A stretch of DNA of 19,596 nt from Chloroflexota bacterium (lineage in GTDB: Bacteria; Chloroflexota; Dormibacteria; Dormibacterales; Dormibacteraceae): assembly GCA_005880175.1 (NCBI GenBank), contig VBJR01000382.1, positions 1 through 19,596 on the forward strand. The letters run 5' to 3'. Made by a program: the position numbers and the translations under genes. Shown piece after piece: positions 9,441 through 17,323 of the stretch. The notes under the pieces are model-generated. The model made no database searches. It was not told the origin of the DNA and saw nothing but the letters and a program-made list of their open reading frames with translations. Within the stretch, counting starts at the first letter, position 1. Each line of letters starts with the position of its first letter.

Positions 9441-11036
9441 CTACTTCGCACCGAACGGCGGCGCGTCAGGGGTGCATGTCGTTCCCCGGTCGGGAAGCGT
9501 GCCCGAGATCAGGTACGCGGACTCGGCCCGGTCGATGCACGTGCTTCCCTGCAGGAACGCCGTGTGGCCCGAGCCGTCCAGGGTCAGCAGGCGGGCGTCG
9601 GCCAGCTCGTGCGACGTCGACACGGCGTCGTGGTACGGCGTCGTCGGGTCCGTGGTGGTCCCGACCAGCAGGATCGGGCGCGCTGTGTGCCGGTTCCACG
9701 GGCCGTCGAACCGGCCGGCGTCGCGCGCCGCCCAGCCCGCGCACGGGGCCGACACGTAGGTCCACAGGGACCCGAACAGCGGCGACCGCTCGCTGGCCTC
9801 CTGGGCGATCGCCGGGTAGGCCAGCGGGTTGCCGGGATTGCTGGTGTCCACGCAGTTGTTGGCGAACAGCGCCTCGCGCGGGTTCTGGTAGGCCGCATCC
9901 GCGCCGAGCCCGGCGATCGAGACGGTGCCGGCCGGAGCGGGAATGGCCTGTGCCGGCGGGACGCCGCTCGAGAGCTGGAACAGGAGCTCCAGCGTCGATG
10001 CGAGCGCGGGCCAGCCCGGCGAGACGTCCAGCGACTGCCACACCGATTCGACCAGCAGCGCGTACGTGACCACTCGAGGGCCCTGCGGCGTCTGGATGAC
10101 GATCGGCTGCTGCTGGACCCTGCTCAGCAGCGTGTCGAGCTTCGCCGTCGGGTCCGCGGCGCTTCCGGCGGCGAGGGCGCAGCCGGACGGGCCGGCCGCG
10201 GCGCACTGCCGCAGGAAGGACTGGAGCGTCTGCTGCGTGGCGACATCGCTCCCGAGCCGGAGGAACGCGGGCAGCTCGCGCGCCTCGTCGCCGCGGCCGG
10301 TCGAGTACTCGATCGGGTCCACCACGCCGTCCAGGACCAGCGCCCGGAACCGGTTCGGGAACAGGTTGGCGTACGTAGCGCCCAGGTAGGTCCCGTAGGA
10401 GAGCCCGAAGTAGCTCAGCGTGGCGTCGCCGACCGCCCGCCGAAGCAGGTCGATGTCCCGGGCCACGTTCGCGGTGGAGACGTGGGCCATGATGGCCGCG
10501 TTGCGCTGGGCGCACTGCTCGTCGAACTGCTGGTACGCCTGGCGGTAGGCCGCCACCTGCGCGGCGCCCACGGGGAACTGGCCGAACTGGCCGAAGAAGG
10601 CCTGCTGGCTGGCGACGCTGTCGAAGCAGCGGACCGGCGCGCTCGCGCCGACGCCTCGCGGATCGAACCCGACGATGTCGAACCGGGCCCGGATGGCGGC
10701 CGGGAACGCCGCGGCGTCCGCCCGCACGAACTCGACGCCGGAGGCGCCCGGACCGCCGGGATTCGTGAACAGCGAGCCGATGCGGTGCGCCTGGTCCGTC
10801 GCGGGCAGCCGGATCAAGGCCAGCGAGATCGTGCCGGCCCGCGGCCTGGCGTAGTCCAGCGGGACCGCGGCGGTCGCGCACTGGAAGCCACCCTGGCAGT
10901 CGGTCCACGCCAGCGCCGGCCCGGGCACCGCCGGGGTCGCGGCCAGCACCTGGATCGGCGCCAGCAGCGCCAGGGCGACGACGGCCACCGCCGCCACGAA
11001 CGCGCGGGCGTGTCGATTCGAGACTGCGTGAATCAT
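9441..11036 (-). CDS. Secreted alpha/beta hydrolase, tripeptidyl-aminopeptidase-like (TAP-like C-terminal domain)
   Basis: I start at the ATG 11034-11036, because the protein then opens MIHAVSNRHARAF followed by a hydrophobic Ala/Val/Leu core and a cleavage site after VLA near residue 32. The upstream in-frame extension to 11201 is only Arg/Pro-rich. The mature enzyme has the oxyanion loop NPGGPG (residues 92-97), the DPRGVGAS motif, the nucleophile elbow GLSYG (Ser213), the acid TTTDPTTPYHDA (Asp463) and the base GSGHTAF (His491), all in the order expected of the peptidase S33-type TAP family. At 531 residues it is full-length for secreted actinobacterial members, and cysteines NNC and APC in the C-terminal part match the TAP-like domain. 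Family role: extracellular release of short peptides or related hydrolysis; the actual substrate cannot be read from sequence. It stops with TAG at 9441-9443. It is the only large gene here without a break. Confidence 0.88.
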   Translation of the reverse strand: MIHAVSNRHARAFVAAVAVVALALLAPIQVLAATPAVPGPALAWTDCQGGFQCATAAVPLDYARPRAGTISLALIRLPATDQAHRIGSLFTNPGGPGASGVEFVRADAAAFPAAIRARFDIVGFDPRGVGASAPVRCFDSVASQQAFFGQFGQFPVGAAQVAAYRQAYQQFDEQCAQRNAAIMAHVSTANVARDIDLLRRAVGDATLSYFGLSYGTYLGATYANLFPNRFRALVLDGVVDPIEYSTGRGDEARELPAFLRLGSDVATQQTLQSFLRQCAAAGPSGCALAAGSAADPTAKLDTLLSRVQQQPIVIQTPQGPRVVTYALLVESVWQSLDVSPGWPALASTLELLFQLSSGVPPAQAIPAPAGTVSIAGLGADAAYQNPREALFANNCVDTSNPGNPLAYPAIAQEASERSPLFGSLWTYVSAPCAGWAARDAGRFDGPWNRHTARPILLVGTTTDPTTPYHDAVSTSHELADARLLTLDGSGHTAFLQGSTCIDRAESAYLISGTLPDRGTTCTPDAPPFGAK

Positions 11037-11409
11037 GGCGTCCAGCCTGCGATCGCCCGGCCGCCGGTCGCGCCGGCCGGGCGGCCAGATCCGGTTCGAC
11101 CTCCGGCGGTGCGGACGCCGACTTTGGTAGCTATCCGGCGCCGTCCGGGCGACCGTACGTGAGGGAGCCGGCGGCTCTGCTCCAGGGGCCGCCCGCGGCA
11201 CTGAGGTGGACGGGCTGGATGGCGGGGAAGAAGCTCAGGCTGCTGCTGGCCGCCGCCTGCTGTGCCGGCCGGGTCGGCTGGTCGATGAGGTCCGCGGCGC
11301 CAGCCGCGTTCCGCGCTCCCCTTCGGGATAGCGAGGCCAACCTGCACGGTCATGTAGCCGACGCGGGGGGATGCACAGTGCCGGCCGCTGAAGACGACGT
11401 GAAGGTCGG

Positions 11410-11500
11410 TCAGGCAGTCGCTGTTCTCGAGTTGGAGATCGGGGTTGGTGGGCGGCGAGGGTTTCGAACCCCCGACCTCCAGCATGTCAAGCAGTCGCTG
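11410..11500. repeat. 14-bp direct repeat bracketing the tRNA fragment
   Basis: TCAGGCAGTCGCTG at 11410-11423 and TCAAGCAGTCGCTG at 11487-11500 match at 13 of 14 bases in the same orientation, 77 bp apart. They stand immediately outside the tRNA-derived block, with the right copy reaching into its anticodon arm. They could be recombinase arm sites, a duplication made during integration, or chance. Confidence 0.5.
11446..11495 (-). pseudogene. 3' fragment of tRNA-Val(GAC): probable attachment-site scar
   Basis: On the minus strand the block reads, in order: the 3' side of an anticodon arm with loop TTGACAT (anticodon GAC, 11484-11490); a variable stretch AGGTC; a T arm GGGGG-TTCGAAA-CCCTC (11457-11473); an acceptor 3' strand GCCGCCC; discriminator A; and an encoded CCA (11446-11448). 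The T stem pairs fully (one G-T), but the 5' half of the tRNA is missing. There is no matching GGGCGGC acceptor strand or D arm upstream, and the 5' side of the anticodon stem pairs poorly (two mismatches). Homology therefore begins at the anticodon loop, where many tyrosine integrases cut. In this arrangement the DNA 5' of the fragment, meaning coordinates above 11495, is normally the inserted element. Confidence 0.72.
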
Positions 11501-11868
11501 GCACTCCGACGTGGATGCGCGTTCGATAGCAGCGGGATCCGGACTTGCCTCGCTGTCCAGGACCGACTGCACGCCCAACTCGACCAGCAGGACTTCAGGA
11601 CGCCATCCGTCCCGTCCGTGCCGCTGGGTTGGGCACGTAAGCCGCTTCACCGGCGAGACGAGCTGCCTGAGCCTGCCTGAGCGGTGCTCGACCTGTTCAT
11701 CGCCAGCGCTCGCGGACTCTGCCTCGCCGCGCTGGAGCACCGGCAACTGGCCCAGATGCGTGTCGCCCCGACGACTCGGACGCCGGACTCACTGACCGCA
11801 TAGGATGTGACCGACTGCGAGGGCTGCGCCGTCCTTCTCCAGCACCGGCCGGACGCGACCATCGTTCC

Positions 11869-12318
11869 TCACGCCCTTCCAGAATCGCCTTCCACCAGCA
11901 TGAAGTCGATGTCGATCGTCGCCCCCAGGTCCCTCACGACCTCAAGCTGTTCGGGAGTGAAGTACAGTGCGGGCACGATATCGCTGATGTAAGCGACGCA
12001 GCTGAGTTCCACCCTGACTCGGAGCCTCTCCTGCAGTTCTCTCACCTTACTGGCAATTGGTCGAACTGACTCCAGCAGTTGGTCAATCTGTTCCCTGAAG
12101 TCGATCGCGAACCGCGGTCCAATCATGAAGGTCCACCCGTCGACGATCGCAGGGTTCCGCCGTGGATCAGTACGCTCGCCCGCCCGCCAAGTCCGTGTTG
12201 GCTGAATACCAAGTGAACTGGTTACCTCCTGCGGGCTGAACCCTGAGCCCCGGATATTCAGACGGACCCGTAGTTCCGGATAGTCCTGTGTGTCATCCAC
12301 TGAATCGTCAGAAGTCAT
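11869..12318 (-). CDS. DUF4279-family protein, probable immunity protein of the RHS toxin
   Basis: 149 residues, cytoplasmic, no signal peptide or membrane segment. The motifs LRVRLNIRG, SPQEVTSSLGIQPT, WRAGE and the closing GATIDIDFML match the DUF4279 pattern (a beta-strand start, the LGI.PT turn, a central helix that includes IDQLLESV, and a terminal aliphatic strand). The ATG at 12316-12318 lies inside the end of the upstream RHS gene, whose TGA is 12308-12310. The two frames therefore share 11 nt and are probably translationally coupled; an AGGA sits 10 nt before the ATG inside the toxin frame. In polymorphic toxin loci the gene directly after the toxin tip is usually its immunity gene, so I infer that it binds and blocks the RHS tip. 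Base composition is lower in GC than the RHS body, like that of the tip. A direct role for DUF4279 as immunity is inferred from position, not seen in the sequence. Confidence 0.8.
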   Translation of the reverse strand: MTSDDSVDDTQDYPELRVRLNIRGSGFSPQEVTSSLGIQPTRTWRAGERTDPRRNPAIVDGWTFMIGPRFAIDFREQIDQLLESVRPIASKVRELQERLRVRVELSCVAYISDIVPALYFTPEQLEVVRDLGATIDIDFMLVEGDSGRA

Positions 12319-15300
12319 TGATATTTAGTCCTGTGGCGTCGCCCGGCCCGGAGCCGTCCTTTGGATGTATGTAGATGTTGCCCTTCCGGTCTTTGAAGAG
12401 ATCCTGTTGGCCTCCGCCACCCACGTCATCCTTGAGTTGCTCAGGGTCGACTCCACCCTGCTTCAACCGCTTGATCTCACCATTGGTCAGCTTCTTGCGG
12501 TCCTTGGCCAGGCTAATGTTAGAGTGCTCTTGCAGGTATGCGCTCGGATCGTCCGCAGCATCACCTCCGACATCGCTTGGCGTCAGCGCCAGCCCGACCC
12601 CGATGGCCGCGCCGCAAATCGGTGCCAAGGCCAAGCACTCGCCGATGAGCGGAAGATCTGCCAAGCCAGGAAGGCCAGGAGCAGCGGCGACAGGCAGCGG
12701 CAGGACTAGGCCCGCACTGACGGGGATTGGTGGCGGTGCGGCCTTCTGCCCGCTCCCTGTCGCGGGTGCAGGGGCGCTGCCCGGCGAGTTCCTCTCTGGG
12801 TCGCCACCTCGTGGACGATACGAAGATCGCACCGGTGCCGGTCGGGGCCGATACGGCCTCGTCCACGCACGATGATGGGTTATCGGCGCGGTGCCCCACA
12901 AGTAAGAGCCCTGAAAAGCATTATCGATAGGCGCCGCGCTGCCGTCGTCGTCCATCATCTGATTGATGTGCCCGGAAGGATCGGTCCGGTCCTCTGGGTC
13001 CCCCTCCACGTAGGCGTACCGCGACAGACCCCACAGGTCGAACCCGCCGCCTGGCAGCACGCTGTCCGCGCTCGTGAACTGCCCCGCAAGCGGGTCGTAG
13101 TACCGCGCTCCGTAGTAGTCCAGCCCACTCGCCGTATCCGAGCGCTGGCCGGTGAAGCCGTAGCTCGTCGGCATCGAGCCGCTGCTGTAGCGAAGGTTGC
13201 CGTAGGGCAGGAACAATTGGGCCGCCATCGCGGCACCGCTGCTCGACAGGGTCACCGTCGCGCTACCCAGGGCGTCCGACGCCAGGTAGCTGGTCACCCC
13301 GTTCACCGACAGGCCGATCCGCTTCCCGTCCATGTAGTAGTAGGCCGTCGTCGTCGTGGTGCCGCCGGTCGTCGAGACCTCCTCCACGTCGCCCACGTAA
13401 ACCGTGGTCGTGGTCGTCCCGGCCTGGGTCACCGACTGCTCCACCCGCTGTCCCTGGCCGTCGTAGAGGAACTGGGCGGTCGTGGTCGGGCTCGACGGCG
13501 GATTCTGCCAGCTCTGCAGCTCGCCCTCGTTGTTGTAGCCGAGCCGGGCACCGGTCTGGGTCGTCCCCGAACACGTCGTCGAGCTCGACGGCGCCCGGCA
13601 GGTCATGTTCCCCGCCGCGTCGTAGGCCGCCGTCCACGTCGTCCCGATCCCCGTCGCCGCGTGCACGTGGGCACCGCTGCCGTACGTGTACGTGCCCAGC
13701 GGGCCGCTGGTCAGGCGGCCCATCACGTCGTAGCCGAACGTCTGCGTGTACTGTGCCGCCGTCAGGGTCCCGGCCGTGTTCGAGCCCCCGCAGGGCGGAG
13801 TCACCGTCGCCGCGCTGGCCCAGGTCAGCCGATCCTGCTCGTCGTAGCAGAACGACTGGTTGTCGGTTGCCCCCGGCATCGCTGTCGTGATCGTCTTCGC
13901 GTTGCCGACACCGTCGAAGGTCCGCGTCTGGTCGAACATCACCGTGCCGCCGCTGGTCTTCGTGGTCTTCAGGTCGGTCGCCCGGTCCAGCGCGTCATAG
14001 GTGGCGTTGTACGTGTACATCGCGTTCCCGAGACTGGCACCCGTGATCTCTCCGAAGGCGCCGCCCTGGCTCGTGTAGGCCAGGTTGGAGGCCAGCGTCG
14101 TGGCGCCCAGGCTCGTCGACACCCCCGACAGCCAGCCCTGCGCCGTGTAGCTGTTCGTGATCGTCTCGCCGTCCGGGTAGGTCTGGGCGAGCACGTTGCC
14201 CGCGTCGTCGTACGACGACCCCAGCGGGTACGAGGCCCCGCCCACCGTCAGCGTGGACTGCGTCTGCTGACCACGGCCGTCGTAGGTGTACGCGTAGCTG
14301 CCTGACAGCGAGCCGGACGAGAACGTCTCGCTCGTCAGGCGCCCGATGCCGACGTTGCCGGCTGCCGTCGAGTCGTAGGTGTAGGTGTCGTATGGGCTGC
14401 TGAGGTCGTTGTTCGTGCTCCGCGCGGTCGGCCGGTTCAGGCCGTCGTAGCCCATGAAGATGGTCCCGGCGGCGGCCCGGGCATCGATACTCTCGATCAG
14501 GTTCCCGTTCTGGTCGTACGTGTACGTCAGGCTGCCCAGGTCGGGGTCGCTCGCCGACCTCTTGCGGCCCGCCATGTCGTAGCCGAACGTGCTCTGCGTC
14601 ACCCCGTCCGGCTCCACGATCTGGACCATGTCGCCGGCGAAGTCGTATGCATACCTGGCCGTCGCGTAGACCGCGTAGGTCGACGAGCTGTTCCCCGTGT
14701 ACCGCTGCTCGAACGCGGTCCGGCCGAGGCTGTCCGCCAGCGTGCCCACCTGATGGCCGTTCGGATCGATGCTCAGCGTCTGCTCGTAGCAGGTGGCGTC
14801 GCCGGTGGCCGGCGCACCGCAGACCACCGAGTACTTCCTGGTGGTCGTGTTGGAGATGGGGAGGGCGTCCGTGGTGGTCAGGACCCGGCCAAGACCGTCG
14901 TAGGTGGTGGAGGTCCCCGCCACCGAGCTGTCAGGTATCGAGTAGGCGGCGCTGCCAGGAGGTCCCGTGTAGGCGCTGACCAGGTAGGGCAGGCTCTGGA
15001 ACAGGTTCGGCTGGCCCGCGCTCGGGCTTGGGTTGTAGAGCGTGTAGCGGACCACGTCTTGGCCGCCCGGCGCCGGCGTCCGCGTCTCCACCAGCCGGCC
15101 GAGGCCGTCGTAAAACCCTCGCGAGGTCACCGTCGTGGTCGCGTTCAGCCGCTGGGTCTTGTCCACCTCCACGCACGGCGTCTGGGCGCCGGTGGCCGCG
15201 CACCAGACCGTGTAGCTGGTGCCGAGCGTGGCCAGACCCGCGCTCTCGCCTGGCTCGGTCTCCGAGGTGACGCGGCCCAGGCCGTCGTACGAGGTGGCGG

Positions 15301-17323
15301 TGGTCTGGCCATTGGCGTCGGTCTTGGAGATCGGCCACAGGCCGAAGCCACCGAACGTGCCCCCGCCCGTGTCGTCCAGCCGGTAGTAGGCACGGGGGCT
15401 GTCCGCCATCACCGCCGGCCGGTAGTTGGCACCCGCTCCGAAGTGCGCCAGGACCCGCGCTGCCGGCAGCGCGCTCGCGTAGATCGCGACCTCGTCCATC
15501 GACCCGAGGTAGTAGTAGCCGGTCGCGTAGCGGCCGATCTCGACATCGGTGGCTCCGCTCGCGAACGCCGCCATCGAGCTCGACTGTCCTGTCTGGACGC
15601 CGTCCACGTACAGCGTGGCCGTGGTCCCGCTCTGCGTCACCACCACGTGGTGCCACTGGCCCGCCGAGGGCGGCGACACCCGGAGATCGGTGCAGCTGCC
15701 GGCGCCGGCGCAGGAGCGCCAGACCAGGCTGCCGGTCTCCAGCATCAGCTCCCAGCTGGCGTTGACCGGGTTCGCGCCGGCGATGATGCCGTTCTGGCCC
15801 GGGTTGGCCGTGTCGATCCAGGCCTCGACCGAGATCGCGCCGCTGATGCTCTGGGCGGGCGCGGTCACGTAGCCGCTCGAGCCGTCGAAGCTCGCCGCGC
15901 TGTCGCTGCCCAGCGCGCCGGCGGCCCCGAACGTCAGGCCCCCACTCCACGACCCGTCCCGGCGACTGCCGCTGCTGTCCACCACGCTGGTCTGGCCCGG
16001 TCCGCCGTAGGCCGTGGTCGAAGCCTGGTTCAGCGCGTTCGCCGTCCGCGTCGGCAGCACGTCCGTGTGCCCGCCGACACCCGCGTTGGCGTCCGGGTCG
16101 GCGCTCCCGGTCAGGTTCCCGAACACGTCGTACGCGCTGGTCGTCCGGAGCTGGCCGGTGAAGCCGCCGCAGTCGGTGTAGCGGTCGGTCGCGGTCGCCT
16201 CGCCGACGGTCAGGTTTGCCGAGAGGCCGCTCGTGACCGGCTGCCCGTCGTAGCTGGTGAAGCTGCACTGGTGGCGGCTGCCGGCGCTGTCCTCGACGTA
16301 GTTGGACGCCTGGAAGTTGATCAGGTAGTGGCCGTTCGCCGAGCCGGCGCTGAGGTTGGGGGTGACCGTGTCGTTCCAGACGTACCTCGGACGGTTCACC
16401 ATCAGGTTGGGGCTGCCCGTCCCGTCGTCCAACCGGTAGTAGGCGGCGGGCGAGTCGGCCAGGACGGCCGCCTTGTAGCCGGAGCCGGCAGCCGCCAGGA
16501 AGTGCGCCTGCACTCGCGCCGCCGATAGCGCCGTCCCGTACACCGACGCCTCGTCCAGCGTGCCCTTGAAGTACATCCAGCCCGTGCCCACGTTCGGCCA
16601 CTGACCGTTCGAGTAGCCGGCTCCGAGCAGGTACGAGTAGCTGCTCGCGTACCCCGTCTCGCTCTGACCCGTCTTGCTGCCCTTCAGCGCGCCGTCCACG
16701 TACAGGCTCTCGGTCCCGCCGCTGTACGTCACCACCACCTGGTGCGGATGGCCGTCGTCGTAGGGACCCGGCGCCACGTTCGCCGACTGCGCCGCGCCGT
16801 GCCAGAACAGGCTCTCTCGCAGCGCCCCGGTGTTGTCCACGTACACCGCCGGCACGTTGCCGCCGACACCGGCCGGTGGCAGTCCGCCGTCGGTCTGGCC
16901 CAGGATCACGCCCGGCACGGTGGTCTGGAACCACGCCTCGAACGTCAGCGCGTACGAGGTCGTCGAACCCGTGGTCGGGTAGGCGCCGAACGGCGCCCCT
17001 GGCATCGAGAGGTATGAGGTCGAGCCGTCGAAGGCGGTCGCCAGGTCCGTGTCCCCGCTCACCAGCCCCGCCGCCTGCTGGGTCACCCCGCCGCCGTAGA
17101 TGCTCAGGTTGCCGTGGCCCGAGGCGTCGCCGGCGAGCGTGCCCCCCTGCTGCGTGGTCTGGCTGGCCACCCGGCCCAGGTCGTCGTACGTGTACGTCAC
17201 CACCGAACGCAGCGGGGTTCCGCTCGTCCCGTCGTAGGTGTCGTGCAGGACCTGGGTCGGGTGCACCTCGCACACCATCACCGGGTTGCTGTGGTCCAGC
17301 TCCGCCACCAGGTTGCCGGCAGC
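12308..17323 (-). CDS. RHS polymorphic toxin: YD repeats, two LamG cassettes, RHS core and C-terminal toxin tip (C-terminal part of a broken frame)
   Basis: This frame continues the RHS protein that starts right of the window. It reads GNLVAELDHSNPV, then YD-type repeats (TYTYDDLGRV near 17170, TSYDGLGRV, TYTYDQNGNLIESIDA, and others down to AQFLYDGQGQRV). Two LamG modules are inserted among the repeats (see their own entries). The RHS core follows at about 13130-12985: GLDYYGARYYDPLAGQFTSADS, then SRYAYVEGDP and RTDPSGH. Next comes a Pro-rich linker with a hydrophobic segment (LPLIGECLALAPICGAAIGVGLAL) and the toxin tip. The family builds a YD-repeat shell that encloses the tip until delivery. 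Most of this part is about 1670 codons. The only in-frame ATG near its beginning (17276-17278) is not a natural gene start, which shows that it is the second half of one gene broken near 17320. Confidence 0.85.
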   Translation of the reverse strand, partial: AAGNLVAELDHSNPVMVCEVHPTQVLHDTYDGTSGTPLRSVVTYTYDDLGRVASQTTQQGGTLAGDASGHGNLSIYGGGVTQQAAGLVSGDTDLATAFDGSTSYLSMPGAPFGAYPTTGSTTSYALTFEAWFQTTVPGVILGQTDGGLPPAGVGGNVPAVYVDNTGALRESLFWHGAAQSANVAPGPYDDGHPHQVVVTYSGGTESLYVDGALKGSKTGQSETGYASSYSYLLGAGYSNGQWPNVGTGWMYFKGTLDEASVYGTALSAARVQAHFLAAAGSGYKAAVLADSPAAYYRLDDGTGSPNLMVNRPRYVWNDTVTPNLSAGSANGHYLINFQASNYVEDSAGSRHQCSFTSYDGQPVTSGLSANLTVGEATATDRYTDCGGFTGQLRTTSAYDVFGNLTGSADPDANAGVGGHTDVLPTRTANALNQASTTAYGGPGQTSVVDSSGSRRDGSWSGGLTFGAAGALGSDSAASFDGSSGYVTAPAQSISGAISVEAWIDTANPGQNGIIAGANPVNASWELMLETGSLVWRSCAGAGSCTDLRVSPPSAGQWHHVVVTQSGTTATLYVDGVQTGQSSSMAAFASGATDVEIGRYATGYYYLGSMDEVAIYASALPAARVLAHFGAGANYRPAVMADSPRAYYRLDDTGGGTFGGFGLWPISKTDANGQTTATSYDGLGRVTSETEPGESAGLATLGTSYTVWCAATGAQTPCVEVDKTQRLNATTTVTSRGFYDGLGRLVETRTPAPGGQDVVRYTLYNPSPSAGQPNLFQSLPYLVSAYTGPPGSAAYSIPDSSVAGTSTTYDGLGRVLTTTDALPISNTTTRKYSVVCGAPATGDATCYEQTLSIDPNGHQVGTLADSLGRTAFEQRYTGNSSSTYAVYATARYAYDFAGDMVQIVEPDGVTQSTFGYDMAGRKRSASDPDLGSLTYTYDQNGNLIESIDARAAAGTIFMGYDGLNRPTARSTNNDLSSPYDTYTYDSTAAGNVGIGRLTSETFSSGSLSGSYAYTYDGRGQQTQSTLTVGGASYPLGSSYDDAGNVLAQTYPDGETITNSYTAQGWLSGVSTSLGATTLASNLAYTSQGGAFGEITGASLGNAMYTYNATYDALDRATDLKTTKTSGGTVMFDQTRTFDGVGNAKTITTAMPGATDNQSFCYDEQDRLTWASAATVTPPCGGSNTAGTLTAAQYTQTFGYDVMGRLTSGPLGTYTYGSGAHVHAATGIGTTWTAAYDAAGNMTCRAPSSSTTCSGTTQTGARLGYNNEGELQSWQNPPSSPTTTAQFLYDGQGQRVEQSVTQAGTTTTTVYVGDVEEVSTTGGTTTTTAYYYMDGKRIGLSVNGVTSYLASDALGSATVTLSSSGAAMAAQLFLPYGNLRYSSGSMPTSYGFTGQRSDTASGLDYYGARYYDPLAGQFTSADSVLPGGGFDLWGLSRYAYVEGDPEDRTDPSGHINQMMDDDGSAAPIDNAFQGSYLWGTAPITHHRAWTRPYRPRPAPVRSSYRPRGGDPERNSPGSAPAPATGSGQKAAPPPIPVSAGLVLPLPVAAAPGLPGLADLPLIGECLALAPICGAAIGVGLALTPSDVGGDAADDPSAYLQEHSNISLAKDRKKLTNGEIKRLKQGGVDPEQLKDDVGGGGQQDLFKDRKGNIYIHPKDGSGPGDATGLNINDF
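12311..12541 (-). other. C-terminal toxin tip resembling the polymorphic toxin type 33 family
   Basis: About 77 residues. The motifs are HSNISLAKDRKKL, NGEIKRLKQGGVDPEQLKDD, QQDLFKDRKGNIYIHPKDG, and the ending SGPGDATGLNINDF. From memory, the 'type 33' tips of polymorphic toxins share the pattern ls..EI..L...G.D.H.LK...DL.KD..GN..v.pK.G.GPG..TG.NIND, and predicted members are RNases. Here the position I remember as His after D-P is Glu (DPEQLK), so catalytic competence is uncertain. The family name is a recollection, not a search result. Confidence 0.55.
15371..15985 (-). repeat. LamG cassette 2 inserted in the YD-repeat region
   Basis: It starts at a DSSGSRRDGSWSGG stretch, contains SFDGSSGYV, the EAWIDT strand, WHHVVVTQSG, LYVDGVQTG and MDEVAIYASAL, and ends with the linker ADSPRAYYRLDD. 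On both sides are ordinary RHS sequences (TTAYGGPGQ before, FGGFGLWPISKTDANGQT after). The YYRLDD segment, which normally opens a LamG module, here closes it. Confidence 0.6.
16424..17128 (-). repeat. LamG cassette 1 inserted in the YD-repeat region
   Basis: It starts at DASGHGNLSIYGGG, contains AFDGSTSYL, LTFEAWFQTT, HQVVVTYSGG, LYVDGALKG and LDEASVYGTAL, and ends with ADSPAAYYRLDD at 16424-16441. It has the same order, phase and end as the second cassette, about 1 kb further along the gene. RHS sequences (DDLGRVASQTTQQGG before, MVNRPRYVWND after) flank it. Confidence 0.6.

Larger units (their letters stand above)
11037..11868. other. Gene-poor interval carrying the tRNA scar
   Basis: No gene is convincing in these 832 nt. 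Open frames exist on both strands (for example minus 11746 to 11033 and plus 11445 to 11795), but they run straight through the tRNA fragment and show no domain. The part 11037-11445, left of the fragment, would be upstream DNA of the hydrolase; I see no clear promoter. The part 11496-11868, right of the fragment and next to the immunity gene, is where an integrase remnant might be expected. I found no R-H-R-Y tyrosine-recombinase motif or serine-recombinase start there. Confidence 0.5.

Noticed and set aside
11446..11535. A complete tRNA gene
   Set aside because: No D arm, no 5' acceptor strand GGGCGGC, and two mismatches in the anticodon stem.
11033..11746. Minus-strand frame as an integrase or other gene
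   Set aside because: It runs through the tRNA fragment, overlaps the hydrolase start and contains no recombinase motif.
12872..16528. Two long plus-strand frames opposite the YD repeats
   Set aside because: Antisense of a repeat-rich gene; low-complexity Arg/Gly/Val sequence, no ribosome binding site.
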